The position numbers and the translations under genes are program-made. The notes beneath the pieces were generated by a model that was not told where the DNA came from, did not search any database, and saw nothing but the letters and a program-made list of their open reading frames with translations. From Natronomonas gomsonensis (GTDB lineage: Archaea > Halobacteriota > Halobacteria > Halobacteriales > Haloarculaceae), in contig NZ_JACAWU010000002.1 of assembly GCF_013391635.1 (NCBI RefSeq), positions 930,001 to 994,000 on the forward strand: 64,000 nucleotides of DNA, written 5' to 3'. Positions 1 through 9,165 of the stretch are shown piece after piece; position 1 is the first letter of the stretch, and each line of letters begins with the position of its first letter.

Positions 1-216
1 GGTCCAGAGGACCGCTTCCTCGATTATAATAAGTACCTACCGGTTGTTTCACGCGCTGAAATCCGACCTGCAACCGTATTATTATCATATATTTCAATCA
101 TATATTATCCAATAAATTTCCGGTATTACGTTTAAACGATGAACGATTCTGAACCATCTTCTCTTTATTTGATTTCACTTCTGGAAGGTAATTCTACCCG
201 TTAGGGGTGGTAACAG
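1..216. promoter_or_regulatory. AT-rich upstream region of the first gene
   Basis: No gene is visible here. The stretch is clearly richer in A and T than its surroundings, with several TATA-like runs between about 75 and 115. A purine-rich AGGGGTGG lies at 203-210, seven bases before the first ATG, and is a plausible ribosome binding site. This suggests a transcript with a leader, unlike many genes in the window. Confidence 0.4.
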
Positions 217-1413
217 ATGAGCCGAAAATCAGAGAAGCCAGAATGGGGAATCAATAGACGAACAGTACTGAAAAGTGCGGCGGCGGCCTCGGGCGCGGGA
301 TTGGTTGGTGTGTCGGCAAGCGGGACGGTTGCTGCTGACGGTCATTGTTCGGACGATTGTGCGGCAGCGGAAGCGTGTGAAACCGAAGTCCCACTGTGTG
401 CTGCACAGGATATCGAGGTCGGCACGGTGTATGTACGGAGGAGCGGTGAGGAAGAAATCGACGTCAATTACGAGTTGAACGACGATACCGAAAACGACTG
501 GTATCTCAGGGAAACGCACCTGTACGTTGGCACGACGGACCCTCGGGAGCTGTCAAGCTCCCCCGGTCAGTTCCCGTTCAGCAAGGAAGATTACGGTGAC
601 GGTGTCACTGAGGACACGTACACTATCAGTTTCGACGAGATTTGTGAGTACGAACTCGGGGGCGGAAACGGCAAAGGCGGGGGTGGCAAGTGGGACGTAG
701 GCGACAGCTGTGGCGTAGCGGAAGGCGACTGTATCTGGGTTGCCGCCCACGCAGTGGTTGACGAGGTTCTCGAAGAAGCACCGTACTTCGCTGCGGATGC
801 GACCTACGAGGCCGAGCAGGGCGTCAAAAAGAATGGAAATGACATCGATGAGGACAGGTCGAATCCCGAAGACGCGCTGGTCAAGGCGTATCCCGACGGG
901 GATTTCTTCAGCCTCGGATTCATGCCCGATGGAGATGGCGGATTCGAGGAGGAAGGTGGCTGGGTCGAGGTCACCTTCGACTGCCCCGTAGTGAACGGCG
1001 ACGGTGATGACTTGCGACTCTGGGAAGTTACGTTCGCACCGTATCCACTGGAATCGGCCGACGTCTATGCGTGGTACGATGACGAGTGGGTATACCTGGG
1101 CCAGGCCGACAACTCGGGACAGGGCGACGAGGGAAGCCCCGAAGCACACACGCTATCGACGTTCGATCTCGGAGACCCTGCCGACGAGAACTACGACGAG
1201 GTCGAGTCGACGGAGAAACTCCGTATCGTCGATACGACCGATCCCGGCCCCCACAATGGGAACGCCGACGGGTTCGACCTCGATGGCATCGAGGTGCTCC
1301 AGGACTGCACCGCAGACGAAACTGCGTGGGGCGACGGCTGTGAGGGCTGTGAAATCACCGACGGCGGAAACTGGGCGACCTACTTCCAGTACAGTATCGG
1401 GAGCTGTACATAA
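217..1413 (+). CDS. Tat-exported Cys-rich protein, N-terminal part of a stop-split gene
   Basis: The protein starts with a twin-arginine export signal (RRTVLKSAAAASGAGLVG at residues 15-32), so it should be exported folded. The mature part is acidic and rich in cysteine (clusters near residues 43-61, 144-175 and at the end), which suggests disulfides or metal binding. A Gly/Lys-rich linker lies near residue 150. No family was recognised. A TAA at 1411-1413 ends it, but the same frame stays open for another 214 codons and continues the Cys-rich, acidic composition. The original protein was therefore probably about 613 residues, and this piece is either a truncated form or the N-terminal half of a pseudogene. 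Confidence 0.7.
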   Translation: MSRKSEKPEWGINRRTVLKSAAAASGAGLVGVSASGTVAADGHCSDDCAAAEACETEVPLCAAQDIEVGTVYVRRSGEEEIDVNYELNDDTENDWYLRETHLYVGTTDPRELSSSPGQFPFSKEDYGDGVTEDTYTISFDEICEYELGGGNGKGGGGKWDVGDSCGVAEGDCIWVAAHAVVDEVLEEAPYFAADATYEAEQGVKKNGNDIDEDRSNPEDALVKAYPDGDFFSLGFMPDGDGGFEEEGGWVEVTFDCPVVNGDGDDLRLWEVTFAPYPLESADVYAWYDDEWVYLGQADNSGQGDEGSPEAHTLSTFDLGDPADENYDEVESTEKLRIVDTTDPGPHNGNADGFDLDGIEVLQDCTADETAWGDGCEGCEITDGGNWATYFQYSIGSCT

Positions 1414-2058
1414 GAAGAAACGGTATGCGTAGACGATTTCGGGGACCTCGAAGCAGGTGATGAAATCGGCGGAGATAATCTCAAGGGTGTTACAATCACG
1501 TCGGCAAGCGGTGGTTCAATTGTAGCAGCAGAAGAGGGCCAAGAACCTACATTCTATGGTGCGCCCAACGGCGACAACTCCGTCAGTAATGGCTGTATGG
1601 GTGAGAAGGTCGATGTCGGATTTGGGGACAGAGACGCGAAGGAGAGTGGAGACCCTCAAAACTTGGATTTCGAATTCGAAGACCCAGTCTTCGAGTTCGA
1701 ACTGCGGATGCTGGATTTCGGCGACTACAATCCTAACGGAGATGGGCATCACCTCGTCGAGATTACTGCGTTCGATGGTGCTGACAACCAAGTCGACTCT
1801 GAGAAAATCGAATACTGGACTAATTCCGCTGTGAATCCGGAGACGGCCTGGAAGACGAGTCAAAAGGATGAGGTCCTCTGGCATGACCTCTACGAGGCCG
1901 GTGATGCCTGTGATGCAGAAGCAGGGCACCCCGGCGATTACACCATCGAATTGACCGGAGAGGGAATCGAGCGGGTTGCACTCCGTTTCGGTGAGGGACA
2001 CGACCCCAATATCGCGTTCGACCTTCCCTGTATTGAGAGGGAAGTCGAAATCTACTAA
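1414..2058 (+). pseudogene. In-frame continuation of the stop-split Tat protein
   Basis: This is the same reading frame as the preceding gene, open from directly after TAA 1411-1413 to a TAA at 2056-2058. It begins EETVCVDDFGDLEAGDEIGG, which reads as coding sequence with no start codon or promoter at the junction. It later contains paired Cys (DACDAEAG, LPCIERE). The first Met is at 1597, inside the domain. One base change in the TAA would restore a single protein. Readthrough, a true null mutation and a sequencing error cannot be told apart here. Confidence 0.6.
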
Positions 2059-2303
2059 AATCGGAAGTGAACGGATAATTCCTACTATTTTACGTGTTTT
2101 GGAAAAACTGATTCAGTAGTTGAGGTTCACTCTCGACCGTTCTGTCTTGCGAGTGTAGAACTCACGACGCACCGTCACACCCAGTAGCTTGCCGAGAACG
2201 GTTTCGAGATGCATCGCGTTCTATCGCTGCTGAGGCTCGGCTTACTCACATTCTGTCAGTTTTGAGACTTCATAACTAATGGCGCGTCCCTACCATTCCC
2301 AAC
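2059..2303. other. Intergenic region, no gene recognised
   Basis: The region is AT-richer than its neighbours. The minus strand holds a 33-codon open stretch from ATG 2212 that could be a decayed coding remnant, but no family was recognised. An AT-rich element (TTCATAACTAAT near 2268-2279) about 30 bases before the next gene is a plausible promoter box. Confidence 0.3.
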
Positions 2304-2537
2304 ATGGACACCACCACAATCGCAGCGTCAGTCGAACATCAGTTGTTGTCCGGGGTCGGAACCCTGGTTCCGCTACAGTTCTCGGGCGATTTCCTTCAGT
2401 GGGCGGTGATATTTTTCATCATCGCCATCGTCGCAGCAGTCTTCGGTGCCCGCGGAATCGCAGGCGTCTCGATGACCGTCGCGAAGTGGTTCGTCATCAT
2501 CTTCCTGGTGTTGGCCGTGATTTCGCTCCTCCTCTGA
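2304..2537 (+). CDS. DUF1328-type small membrane protein
   Basis: The 77-residue protein has two hydrophobic segments (about residues 32-50 and 57-77) separated by the motif GARGIAGVSMTVAKWF. That matches the DUF1328/UPF0391 family of small envelope proteins of unknown function. It is the first of three membrane-protein genes in a row on the plus strand (DUF1328, YihY, DUF389 types). A TATA-like box about 30 bases upstream suggests a leaderless or short-leader transcript. The family assignment is from motif recall; the role is unknown. Confidence 0.75.
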   Translation: MDTTTIAASVEHQLLSGVGTLVPLQFSGDFLQWAVIFFIIAIVAAVFGARGIAGVSMTVAKWFVIIFLVLAVISLLL

Positions 2538-2575
2538 GCGTCCCCGATGACTGAGTACGGCGTTCCCTTCGACGC

Positions 2576-3418
2576 ATGAGCTCGTCGGGACAGGACGATA
2601 CCGGGGACGACTCCAGTACGTCGTTTCGGGAGCTCACCTCAGAGGTCATCGCACTCGCACAGAAAAACGACATCAGCATCGTTGCCTCGGGCGTTGCGTT
2701 TTATTTGTTCAACTCGCTCGTGCCGTTGCTGTTGTTCGTGTTTATCGGACTCTCTGCGACCGGGAGGCTCGGGCCCGGTATCGAACTCTTCGGGACCGTA
2801 GCAGGACTCGATATCGGGGAGTTCGTCGCTTCGTTAGACTCGGTCGTCGGCGACGACGCCGACCGACGACGAGCAGCCGTCATCGCCGGTTTGATTCTGT
2901 TGTGGAGTTCGCTGCGGTTGGTCCAGGCTATCAACGTGTCGTTTCAAGCGATTTACAACGTGCGCCACGAGCACTCGCTACTCGGGACGATTCTGGACAG
3001 TTTGATCGTTTTCGCAACGATTATCCTCGTCGTTCCCGCTATTTCGCTGCTCGTTGTGGTACTGATGGTCGTAACGGACGTTTCGGTCGTCAGTGTGGCC
3101 AGTGCCCCTTTGCTGTGTGTCGTGCTCTTGGGTGGGTTTCTGCCGATGTACTATCGGTTTTCGGCCCCGGAAACCACACTCCTGCAGGCGTTTCCAGGAG
3201 CGGCGCTTGCTGCAGTCGCTTGGGCGCTCTGTGCTGTCGGCCTCCGACTGTACATTTCGACCTCCGAGAGCGTCGAACTGTACGGCGTCGCCGGCGGCAT
3301 CCTGTTGCTGTTGACGTGGCTGTACGTCGGTGGTTTGATGCTCCTTACTGGGGCGGCTCTGAACGCCGTTTTGACCGACGGCGTCGAAGTCGACGTCGAC
3401 GACCAGCCCGACAGGTGA
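2576..3418 (+). CDS. YihY/BrkB-family membrane protein
   Basis: The 280-residue integral membrane protein has about six hydrophobic segments (near residues 40-62, 100-122, 138-165, 172-192, 203-228 and 236-262). The N-terminal GVAFYLFNSLVPLLLFVFIG and the following segments, including ALRAIY-like FQAIYNVRHEHS, fit the YihY/virulence factor BrkB family. Older names linking this family to RNase BN are errors. No enzymatic function is established. It lies 38 bases after the DUF1328 gene and is probably co-transcribed with it. Confidence 0.8.
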   Translation: MSSSGQDDTGDDSSTSFRELTSEVIALAQKNDISIVASGVAFYLFNSLVPLLLFVFIGLSATGRLGPGIELFGTVAGLDIGEFVASLDSVVGDDADRRRAAVIAGLILLWSSLRLVQAINVSFQAIYNVRHEHSLLGTILDSLIVFATIILVVPAISLLVVVLMVVTDVSVVSVASAPLLCVVLLGGFLPMYYRFSAPETTLLQAFPGAALAAVAWALCAVGLRLYISTSESVELYGVAGGILLLLTWLYVGGLMLLTGAALNAVLTDGVEVDVDDQPDR

Positions 3419-3490
3419 CCGTTCGAGCGACCGACGACGTCGGGACGTTACGGGGTCTATACATATACACCTCCGTCACCGGAACTCTTC

Positions 3491-4837
3491 ATGCGACTGG
3501 TGAAGGTCATCGTTGACGAGGGCGACCTGAAACCGGTACTGGCGGTGCTCGACGACGAGGAAATCGATTATCTCCGCTTCGAGAGGGTTGACACCGGAAC
3601 CGGGTCCACCGACGAACTACTCGTGGAGTTCCCGCTACCGGACCAGGCAGTCGAGTACGTCCGCGACCGACTCGACGAAACCGGCGTCACGGGCCGGTAT
3701 CTCGTTACGGTCAGGGCTGAGTCGGCCCAGACCGAGCGCTTCGCCGCGCTCGAGGACCGGTTTATTACCGGGACTGAAGAGGGAGACAGCATCTCACCGG
3801 AGGAACTGCGAACTACAGCCCTCTCCCTCCATCCTGATCCGATGGCATACTACGCAATGACGGTCATCAGTGCGCTCGTCGCCGTTTCGGGCCTCCTGCT
3901 CGATTCGGCCGCGCTCGTCGTCGGTGCGATGGTTATCGCCCCACAGGTAGGGTCAGCGCTCACCGCCAGCGTCGGGGCAGTCATGCACGACTGGTCCATG
4001 CTCAAACGCGGCGTGCGCGCACAGTTCGTAAGTCTCTCGCTCGCCATCGTCGGGAGTGCGGTATTCGGCGTGGTGCTGCAGTCAATCGGCTCGGTCTCTC
4101 CCGTAGTGCACCTGGAGACTATCGCGGAGGTGGGCGAACGGACCTCGCCGGGAGTGCTCACGCTGGCGGTCGGCATCGTTGCAGGGAGTGCAGGAGCCGT
4201 GGGCTTGGCGACGGCCCTCCCGGTGTCACTCGTCGGCGTCATGATTGCTGCAGCGCTCATTCCAGCGGCTGCGACCGTCGGAATCGGTCTCGCCTGGAAC
4301 GCGCCGAGCATCGCAATCGGGGCGCTGGTCCTGCTCATCGCCAATCTCGTCGCTGTCAACGCGTCCGGCTACCTGACTCTTCGGGCGTTCGGCTACCAAT
4401 CGGAGGATGACACCGATTTCTCCGCTATCCGAAAGGCAGTTGTTGCCATCGGCCTCGTCGCTCTCGTCGTACTCACCGGTGCCACGTTCACCCTACAGGC
4501 CTCCTTCGAAAACGAGGTCAACGAAGCAGTCAACGAGGCTCTCGATGAGGAAGAGTACGAGGATTTAGAACTGGTTCGAACCCGGACGGATTTCCTCTTC
4601 GTCCCCGGATCCGAACCTCCCGGCATCACGGTCGTTGTCGGCCGCCCGGCGGACCAATCGCACCCGATGCTCGCCGAGACCTTGGGAGAAACGATATCGG
4701 AAACGACTGAACGAGACGTGGCCGTCCGGGTCGAGTTCGTCGAGCGCCAGCAGTACGAAACCGGGAGGGTAAACGTGGGAACGGCTCGGGGTCAGGGGAT
4801 GGAGTTATCGAGAATCACTAACCACTGGCGGAATTAG
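3491..4837 (+). CDS. TIGR00341 (DUF389) family membrane protein
   Basis: The 448-residue protein has a soluble alpha/beta N-terminal domain (residues 1-80, starting MRLVKVIVDEGDLKPVL), then a membrane core from about residue 120 to 330. The signature DSAALVVGAMVIAPQVGSAL fits the DUF389/TIGR00341 family. The C-terminal 110 residues are acidic and soluble, probably extracytoplasmic. Function is unknown; transport or stress sensing has been suggested for relatives. It follows the YihY gene by 72 bases on the same strand. Confidence 0.8.
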   Translation: MRLVKVIVDEGDLKPVLAVLDDEEIDYLRFERVDTGTGSTDELLVEFPLPDQAVEYVRDRLDETGVTGRYLVTVRAESAQTERFAALEDRFITGTEEGDSISPEELRTTALSLHPDPMAYYAMTVISALVAVSGLLLDSAALVVGAMVIAPQVGSALTASVGAVMHDWSMLKRGVRAQFVSLSLAIVGSAVFGVVLQSIGSVSPVVHLETIAEVGERTSPGVLTLAVGIVAGSAGAVGLATALPVSLVGVMIAAALIPAAATVGIGLAWNAPSIAIGALVLLIANLVAVNASGYLTLRAFGYQSEDDTDFSAIRKAVVAIGLVALVVLTGATFTLQASFENEVNEAVNEALDEEEYEDLELVRTRTDFLFVPGSEPPGITVVVGRPADQSHPMLAETLGETISETTERDVAVRVEFVERQQYETGRVNVGTARGQGMELSRITNHWRN

Positions 4838-4885
4838 ATGGCCGATTTCCACACCGTCTTCGGCTGAGAAAGTACACACAGGACT

Positions 4886-4917
4886 GGCCTCGATACTCAC
4901 GGCTCACAATCCATCCA
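4886..4917. repeat. Dispersed repeat, copy near 4.9 kb
   Basis: The sequence from GGCCTCGATACTCACGG through CTCACAATCCATCCA recurs at 12690-12721 with a few changes: the 22 bases from ACTCACGG onward differ at one position. A shorter related piece lies at 13607-13627. No coding role is visible in the copy here, which lies between the end of the DUF389 gene and the end of the next minus-strand gene. Confidence 0.6.
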
Positions 4918-5021
4918 ATGGATACGTTCAGCGACTCTATGGAACCAGCTCGTGTTGGTACTTCCCGTCTATCGACAGCAGTGCACAGCGAACACCGTTG
5001 CTCGTCGCCTGAATCACGGTG

Positions 5022-6128
5022 TTACTGGTCGAACTCCAGTCCGACATCGGCCTTCAGGGTGAACACCGTCGATTCGAGGGAGTGTTTCGAGACGGTAAGC
5101 ATGCGAAGCATGTACGAACTGAGAAGGACGTACGGCGAAAGCGCGATGACGAACGCGAGGTTGACGTAGAGGAGTCTCGATCGGACTCCCGGAAGTGTCG
5201 TTCGCGGGAAGAGGCCAGTATCCATCGCGAGCAGAACGTACGACGTGAAGACGATGACCGGGAGCGAGAGAATGAGGAGGGAACTCGATAGGTTTCGGAG
5301 TTCCCGCTTGAAATACAGCGTCGTGAAGTACTCTCTACCGGACGCGAGAATCGTGAGTATCCGAAGCAGTGTCGCGAGCGAATCGTGATCCGATTCCGTA
5401 AGTGCGTCCCCGTGGGTGGCTTTCAGGCGGCGGGTCACGTTGATGTGGCGGGCGTATGGGTAATCGAGCGTGCTCAAAAGGAGGATCGACACTCGAGGAT
5501 CGCTTTGCCGGATTCGCCTCTCGATTTGGGACAACCGCGTCTCGATATCGTCGGCGAAGGCGAGCAGATTCGCCCTCGCTTGCTCGTCGGTCGTCGAGTT
5601 ATCGGTGGTCCGGATCGAGTCCGTTTCAGAATGGATCGCCTCGATGACGTACTGGAGAAACGGCTGTAACCCGGCCGGACTGACGCCGTCCTCCACGAGT
5701 TCCTCCAGTTCGATCTGGAAATCGATGGAGTCCTCGATGCTGGCCAGTTTGACCTGGAGAGGAGCGAACTCCTGGGCGAGGGCCGCAGTATTGATCGAGA
5801 GAACGACCGAGACGAAGAGGATGATTCCGCCTAACAGCGTGTTGAACAGGGTCTGAACCGCTCGTGTCTCGGTGACGAGCCGTTCCATCTCGAACTCCCA
5901 GACGGTTCCGACCATCAGCAGCGCCAACAGGATGACGACCTCCGTGACAAGTGCGAGTACTCGTCGATCTCCGGATAAGAACACCCACCGAATCAACCAG
6001 CCGACCGGATTTCGGGAAAAAGTTCCGAAAGAGTCGGAATCAGCGTCTGTATCGGCTGTATCTGTGACCTGATCGGAAATAACGTCGTCAACTCGATTAG
6101 TTCGACTATGCTGGCGTATGCTAATCAC
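5022..6128 (-). CDS. Haloarchaeal membrane protein of unknown function
   Basis: The 368-residue protein has four predicted membrane segments. Two are near residues 58-76 and 96-116, then there is a soluble charged middle domain (about 125-265, helical), and two more lie near 283-305 and 325-345. The N-terminal 40 residues are polar and acidic. The arrangement of a paired helix on each side of a cytosolic helical domain resembles channel or sensor proteins, but no family was recognised. The start at MISIRQHSR is the first in the open frame; an internal start is possible. Confidence 0.6.
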   Translation of the reverse strand: MISIRQHSRTNRVDDVISDQVTDTADTDADSDSFGTFSRNPVGWLIRWVFLSGDRRVLALVTEVVILLALLMVGTVWEFEMERLVTETRAVQTLFNTLLGGIILFVSVVLSINTAALAQEFAPLQVKLASIEDSIDFQIELEELVEDGVSPAGLQPFLQYVIEAIHSETDSIRTTDNSTTDEQARANLLAFADDIETRLSQIERRIRQSDPRVSILLLSTLDYPYARHINVTRRLKATHGDALTESDHDSLATLLRILTILASGREYFTTLYFKRELRNLSSSLLILSLPVIVFTSYVLLAMDTGLFPRTTLPGVRSRLLYVNLAFVIALSPYVLLSSYMLRMLTVSKHSLESTVFTLKADVGLEFDQ

Positions 6129-6307
6129 TATGCGGCTGCTAGAGACGGTAGGGTGCTGATACCGTATGAACTACAGACGTGATTCGCCGACGTTTGCTCG
6201 TCTCTTCTCGAAAATGTCTGGATAGAAGGCTGGCCGCAGAAATCACACCCGGAGATTCATACAGTGAGTTGAAGAATACAAGCGAGAATCGGTCGATACT
6301 GGTCACC

Positions 6308-7708
6308 TCAATCGGTGGAGGTGACATCCCGATTCAAGTCGAACAGGTTCTCTGGGTCGTACTCGTGCTTCAACGCGACCAATCGTTCGTAAGCCGGACC
6401 GAACGTGGTCTCCAGTGCGGTCTCACCCCCTTCGAAAAAGCCCGGGAAGTTCAGGTAAAACGAGCCGTCGGAGAACTGCCGCATATCGGCGATACAGTCG
6501 CGAACCCACTCGACGTTAGCCCCGTCGTTCACGGGGGCCTCCCAGTTCGCCTCGATTCCCAAGAGGAATGGCGCGTGCCGGCCCGCAAACGCGCTCTCCC
6601 CGGGGTCGACGTTCGTGATCGCGCCACCCAACTCCCAAACGTCGACGGTCGTGAGCGGCGACGGCGCGGTCTCCGCCCAGTAGCGGATTCGGTCGATAGC
6701 GGATTCGGTGAGTCCATCGAGATAGAGCGATTTCCAGTAGTATCGCATCCCATCGGGGTAATCCTCGTCGAGAATCCGTTGGAACTCGGCGTATGGCATC
6801 GTTCCACTGAAGTCAGCTATCGGTTCGCCGAATTCCCGCAGCGGTGCAAGCGCCGCTTCACCTTCCTCCGGGGGTCCTGCGTAACATCCCAGAAAACCGA
6901 CCTTACGCTCGTCTACCACGTCGTCGGGGAACAGCTCCTCGTCCGGCATCACGCCTGTTGACGAGAGCGTGGTAACTTCGTCGGGCGCATCCGAGACGTA
7001 CTCGCGGTACGCGCGTAGATACTCGGCCGTCCGCTCCCCAGAATAGAGTACGAAACACGTCGCCACGTCCGGTCCGACCGGGTGAAGTTCGAACTCGAAG
7101 CCCGTCACGACTCCGAGTCCGCCTCCGCCGCCACGAACCCCCCAGAACAGCTCCTCGTTCTCGTCGGCGCTGGCGGTCAGATACCGGCCGTCCGCGGTGA
7201 CCACGTCCACAGAGCGGAGGTTGTCACAACTCAGGCCGTACTTACACCGGAGGTGGCCAATGCCACCGCCGAGGGTGAGCCCCGCTACGCCGGTTTTCGA
7301 GACGACGCCGCCGGGCGTCGCCAAGCCAAACGGCTGGGTTTCGTGATCGACGTCGGCCCACGTCGCGCCGCCCTGGACCCACGCCGTCCGTTCTTCAGGG
7401 TCGACCCACACGGCCCGCATCTCCGAGAGGTCGATCACGAGCCCATCGTCGCAGACGGCCGTGCCAGCAACGTTGTGCCCGCCACCCCGGACAGCCACAC
7501 GAAAGCCGTTCTCGCGAGCGAATTCGACCGCACGAACGACGTCTGCCGTGCCTCGACAGCGGGCGATCAGCGACGGATACTTATCGATCATTCCGTTCCA
7601 GACGGCGCGCACATCGTCGTATTCGTCGTCAGCGGGAGAAATCACGTCCCCGTGTACGTCGGTTTGAAACTGCTCGATTCGTTCCTCGTTGATGATTGAT
7701 TGTGCCAT
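6308..7708 (-). CDS. FAD-binding oxidoreductase (berberine-bridge/VAO type)
   Basis: The protein has the PCMH-type FAD domain: RGGGHNVAGTAV near residue 75, whose His commonly carries covalent FAD in this family, then TPGGVVSKTGVAGLTLGGGI and a WGVRGGGGGLGVVTGFEF stretch. The C-terminus ends in a BBE-like motif (YDPENLFDLNRDV). Members oxidise alcohols, sugars or alkaloid-like substrates with oxygen; the substrate here is unknown. I chose the start at MAQSIINEERIEQF (7708) because the 13 upstream residues look unconserved. The gene is divergent from a winged-helix regulator across inverted repeats, so local control is likely. Confidence 0.85.
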   Translation of the reverse strand: MAQSIINEERIEQFQTDVHGDVISPADDEYDDVRAVWNGMIDKYPSLIARCRGTADVVRAVEFARENGFRVAVRGGGHNVAGTAVCDDGLVIDLSEMRAVWVDPEERTAWVQGGATWADVDHETQPFGLATPGGVVSKTGVAGLTLGGGIGHLRCKYGLSCDNLRSVDVVTADGRYLTASADENEELFWGVRGGGGGLGVVTGFEFELHPVGPDVATCFVLYSGERTAEYLRAYREYVSDAPDEVTTLSSTGVMPDEELFPDDVVDERKVGFLGCYAGPPEEGEAALAPLREFGEPIADFSGTMPYAEFQRILDEDYPDGMRYYWKSLYLDGLTESAIDRIRYWAETAPSPLTTVDVWELGGAITNVDPGESAFAGRHAPFLLGIEANWEAPVNDGANVEWVRDCIADMRQFSDGSFYLNFPGFFEGGETALETTFGPAYERLVALKHEYDPENLFDLNRDVTSTD

Positions 7709-7752
7709 ACTCACCCGAACGATTGCGGAGCTGTTAGCCTCATTCACTGAGA

Positions 7753-7800
7753 AGCGTCTGGCGGGATAGACGCTGTTTCAGGCCGTGAGATACCTCTCAC
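7753..7800. promoter_or_regulatory. Two inverted repeats between divergent oxidoreductase and regulator genes
   Basis: AGCGTCT (7753-7759) pairs with AGACGCT (7768-7774), and GTGAGA (7785-7790) pairs with TCTCAC (7795-7800). Both repeats sit in the 119-base divergent intergenic region, and a third short palindrome GCGTACGC follows near 7805. The placement suits an operator for the neighbouring winged-helix protein, but binding is inferred. Confidence 0.45.
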
Positions 7801-7827
7801 GTTGCGTACGCGATAGAGTCATAATCT

Positions 7828-8754
7828 ATGCTAACTTTTGTCAAGGTAGTGAATCCCGTGGAGTTCAACAACCCTGAGCAAACGGCTGATGACGGACGCC
7901 CACCGCCTGGCTCACCGGTCCTTGAGGCACTCCTAGAGAACGCACGAAATCAACAGTACCTCGGACAGCGCCTCGACGCCGCGGGCGATCGTGTCGACAC
8001 AGATCTACTCGGCGATATCGTGCGACACGGACCGGTTCTGGAGGCGCTCCGTGCGGAACCGCTCAATCGCCGGGAGATCGAGGAACGCCTCGACGTTTCG
8101 CGCGCAACGAGCCACCGCTTCACGCAGTGGCTCGACGAACAAGGCTTCGTCGAGAAGGTCGACGGTCGGTTCCAACTGACTGGGCGAGGTGAGGCGGTCG
8201 CCGACGACGTGCTCCGGTTCGAGGCGAACGTTCGCACCGTCGACCGGCTCGCACCGCTTCTCGACATCATCTGTGAGGACCACCAAGAGTTCGTGATCGA
8301 ACCGTTCGTGGATGCAAGAGTTACTCTTGCGGAGCCAGAGAATCCATACCAACCGGTCGAGCGGTTCATCTCGCTACTCAGTGACTCGGAGACCTTCCGT
8401 GGATTCAACACGACACACATGGCACCGCTCGTCCTCGGCGGATTCCACTACCAGATCTTCGAGGAAACCGACACGGAAATCGTCTATCTCCCCCACATTG
8501 TCGAGAAACTCTTCGAGACCTACCCGGAGCGCGCCCGCGAGGCAATCGACCATGGACATCTCGCCCTCCGAACCCGTGACGATCTGCCGTACGGTCTCGC
8601 AATCTTCGACGAGTGCGTCGGAATCGGAGGCTACGACGAGGCCACTGGACTCATGCAGGTGTTCGTCGATACGGACGAGCCGATCGCGTGCGAGTGGGCC
8701 GACCGCGTGTACGCCTCGATCAGAGCGGATTCGGAACCACTCGATGAGAGGTAG
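7828..8754 (+). CDS. Winged-helix transcriptional regulator, FilR1-like
   Basis: The 308-residue protein has an N-terminal winged helix (about residues 65-125: PVLEALRAEPLNRREIEERL and SRATSHRFTQWLDEQGFVEK). A C-terminal ligand-sensing domain of the kind found in haloarchaeal and methanogen regulators of the FilR1 type follows. It faces the flavin oxidoreductase gene and probably controls it. A second protein with the same layout is encoded at 41902-42711. A later GTG start at 7858 is possible. The ligand is unknown. Confidence 0.8.
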   Translation: MLTFVKVVNPVEFNNPEQTADDGRPPPGSPVLEALLENARNQQYLGQRLDAAGDRVDTDLLGDIVRHGPVLEALRAEPLNRREIEERLDVSRATSHRFTQWLDEQGFVEKVDGRFQLTGRGEAVADDVLRFEANVRTVDRLAPLLDIICEDHQEFVIEPFVDARVTLAEPENPYQPVERFISLLSDSETFRGFNTTHMAPLVLGGFHYQIFEETDTEIVYLPHIVEKLFETYPERAREAIDHGHLALRTRDDLPYGLAIFDECVGIGGYDEATGLMQVFVDTDEPIACEWADRVYASIRADSEPLDER

Positions 8755-9165
8755 CGGATCGCTGGTGACACACGTTCGAGAGACACGAGCTGATACTCAA
8801 GCGTTTCGAAGGTGAAGACTTTGCCTCGCGTATGTTGACCGAGCCCCTCCGATTCACGGTTTCGTTCTTGAAGGCCGCGTCATCAACACACGCAACCACT
8901 TGGTAAGCCTACTCACGTCCGTCCCACGCTGACGAGCGAAAGACGGGCTTTGACCGCGAATAAGCTGAGATGAACCGAGAGTAGACCGTCAGCAGACTCG
9001 TTCAGCGATGACGCGGAAACACCTAAACGTGAACCGCTTCGATCGGCTTATTCACTTTCTTTGTGCAGTGATATCGTCGACGCCAGACCGCGTATCCGTG
9101 AGATTACACTTTATTCCAGATAGTCGCTTCATAGCTAAACAATCGATTCACGTAGGTCGGATACG
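8755..9165. other. 411-base region without a convincing gene
   Basis: Open stretches exist on both strands (for example plus 9008-9226) but none has a family match, a sensible start or haloarchaeal codon bias. The composition is mixed, with an AT-richer patch at 9040-9165 that probably contains the promoter of the next gene. It could be decayed coding DNA. Confidence 0.35.

Noticed and set aside
8755-9165. Possible degraded transposase
   Set aside because: Neither strand gives motifs of a known insertion-sequence family, and no terminal inverted repeats were seen.
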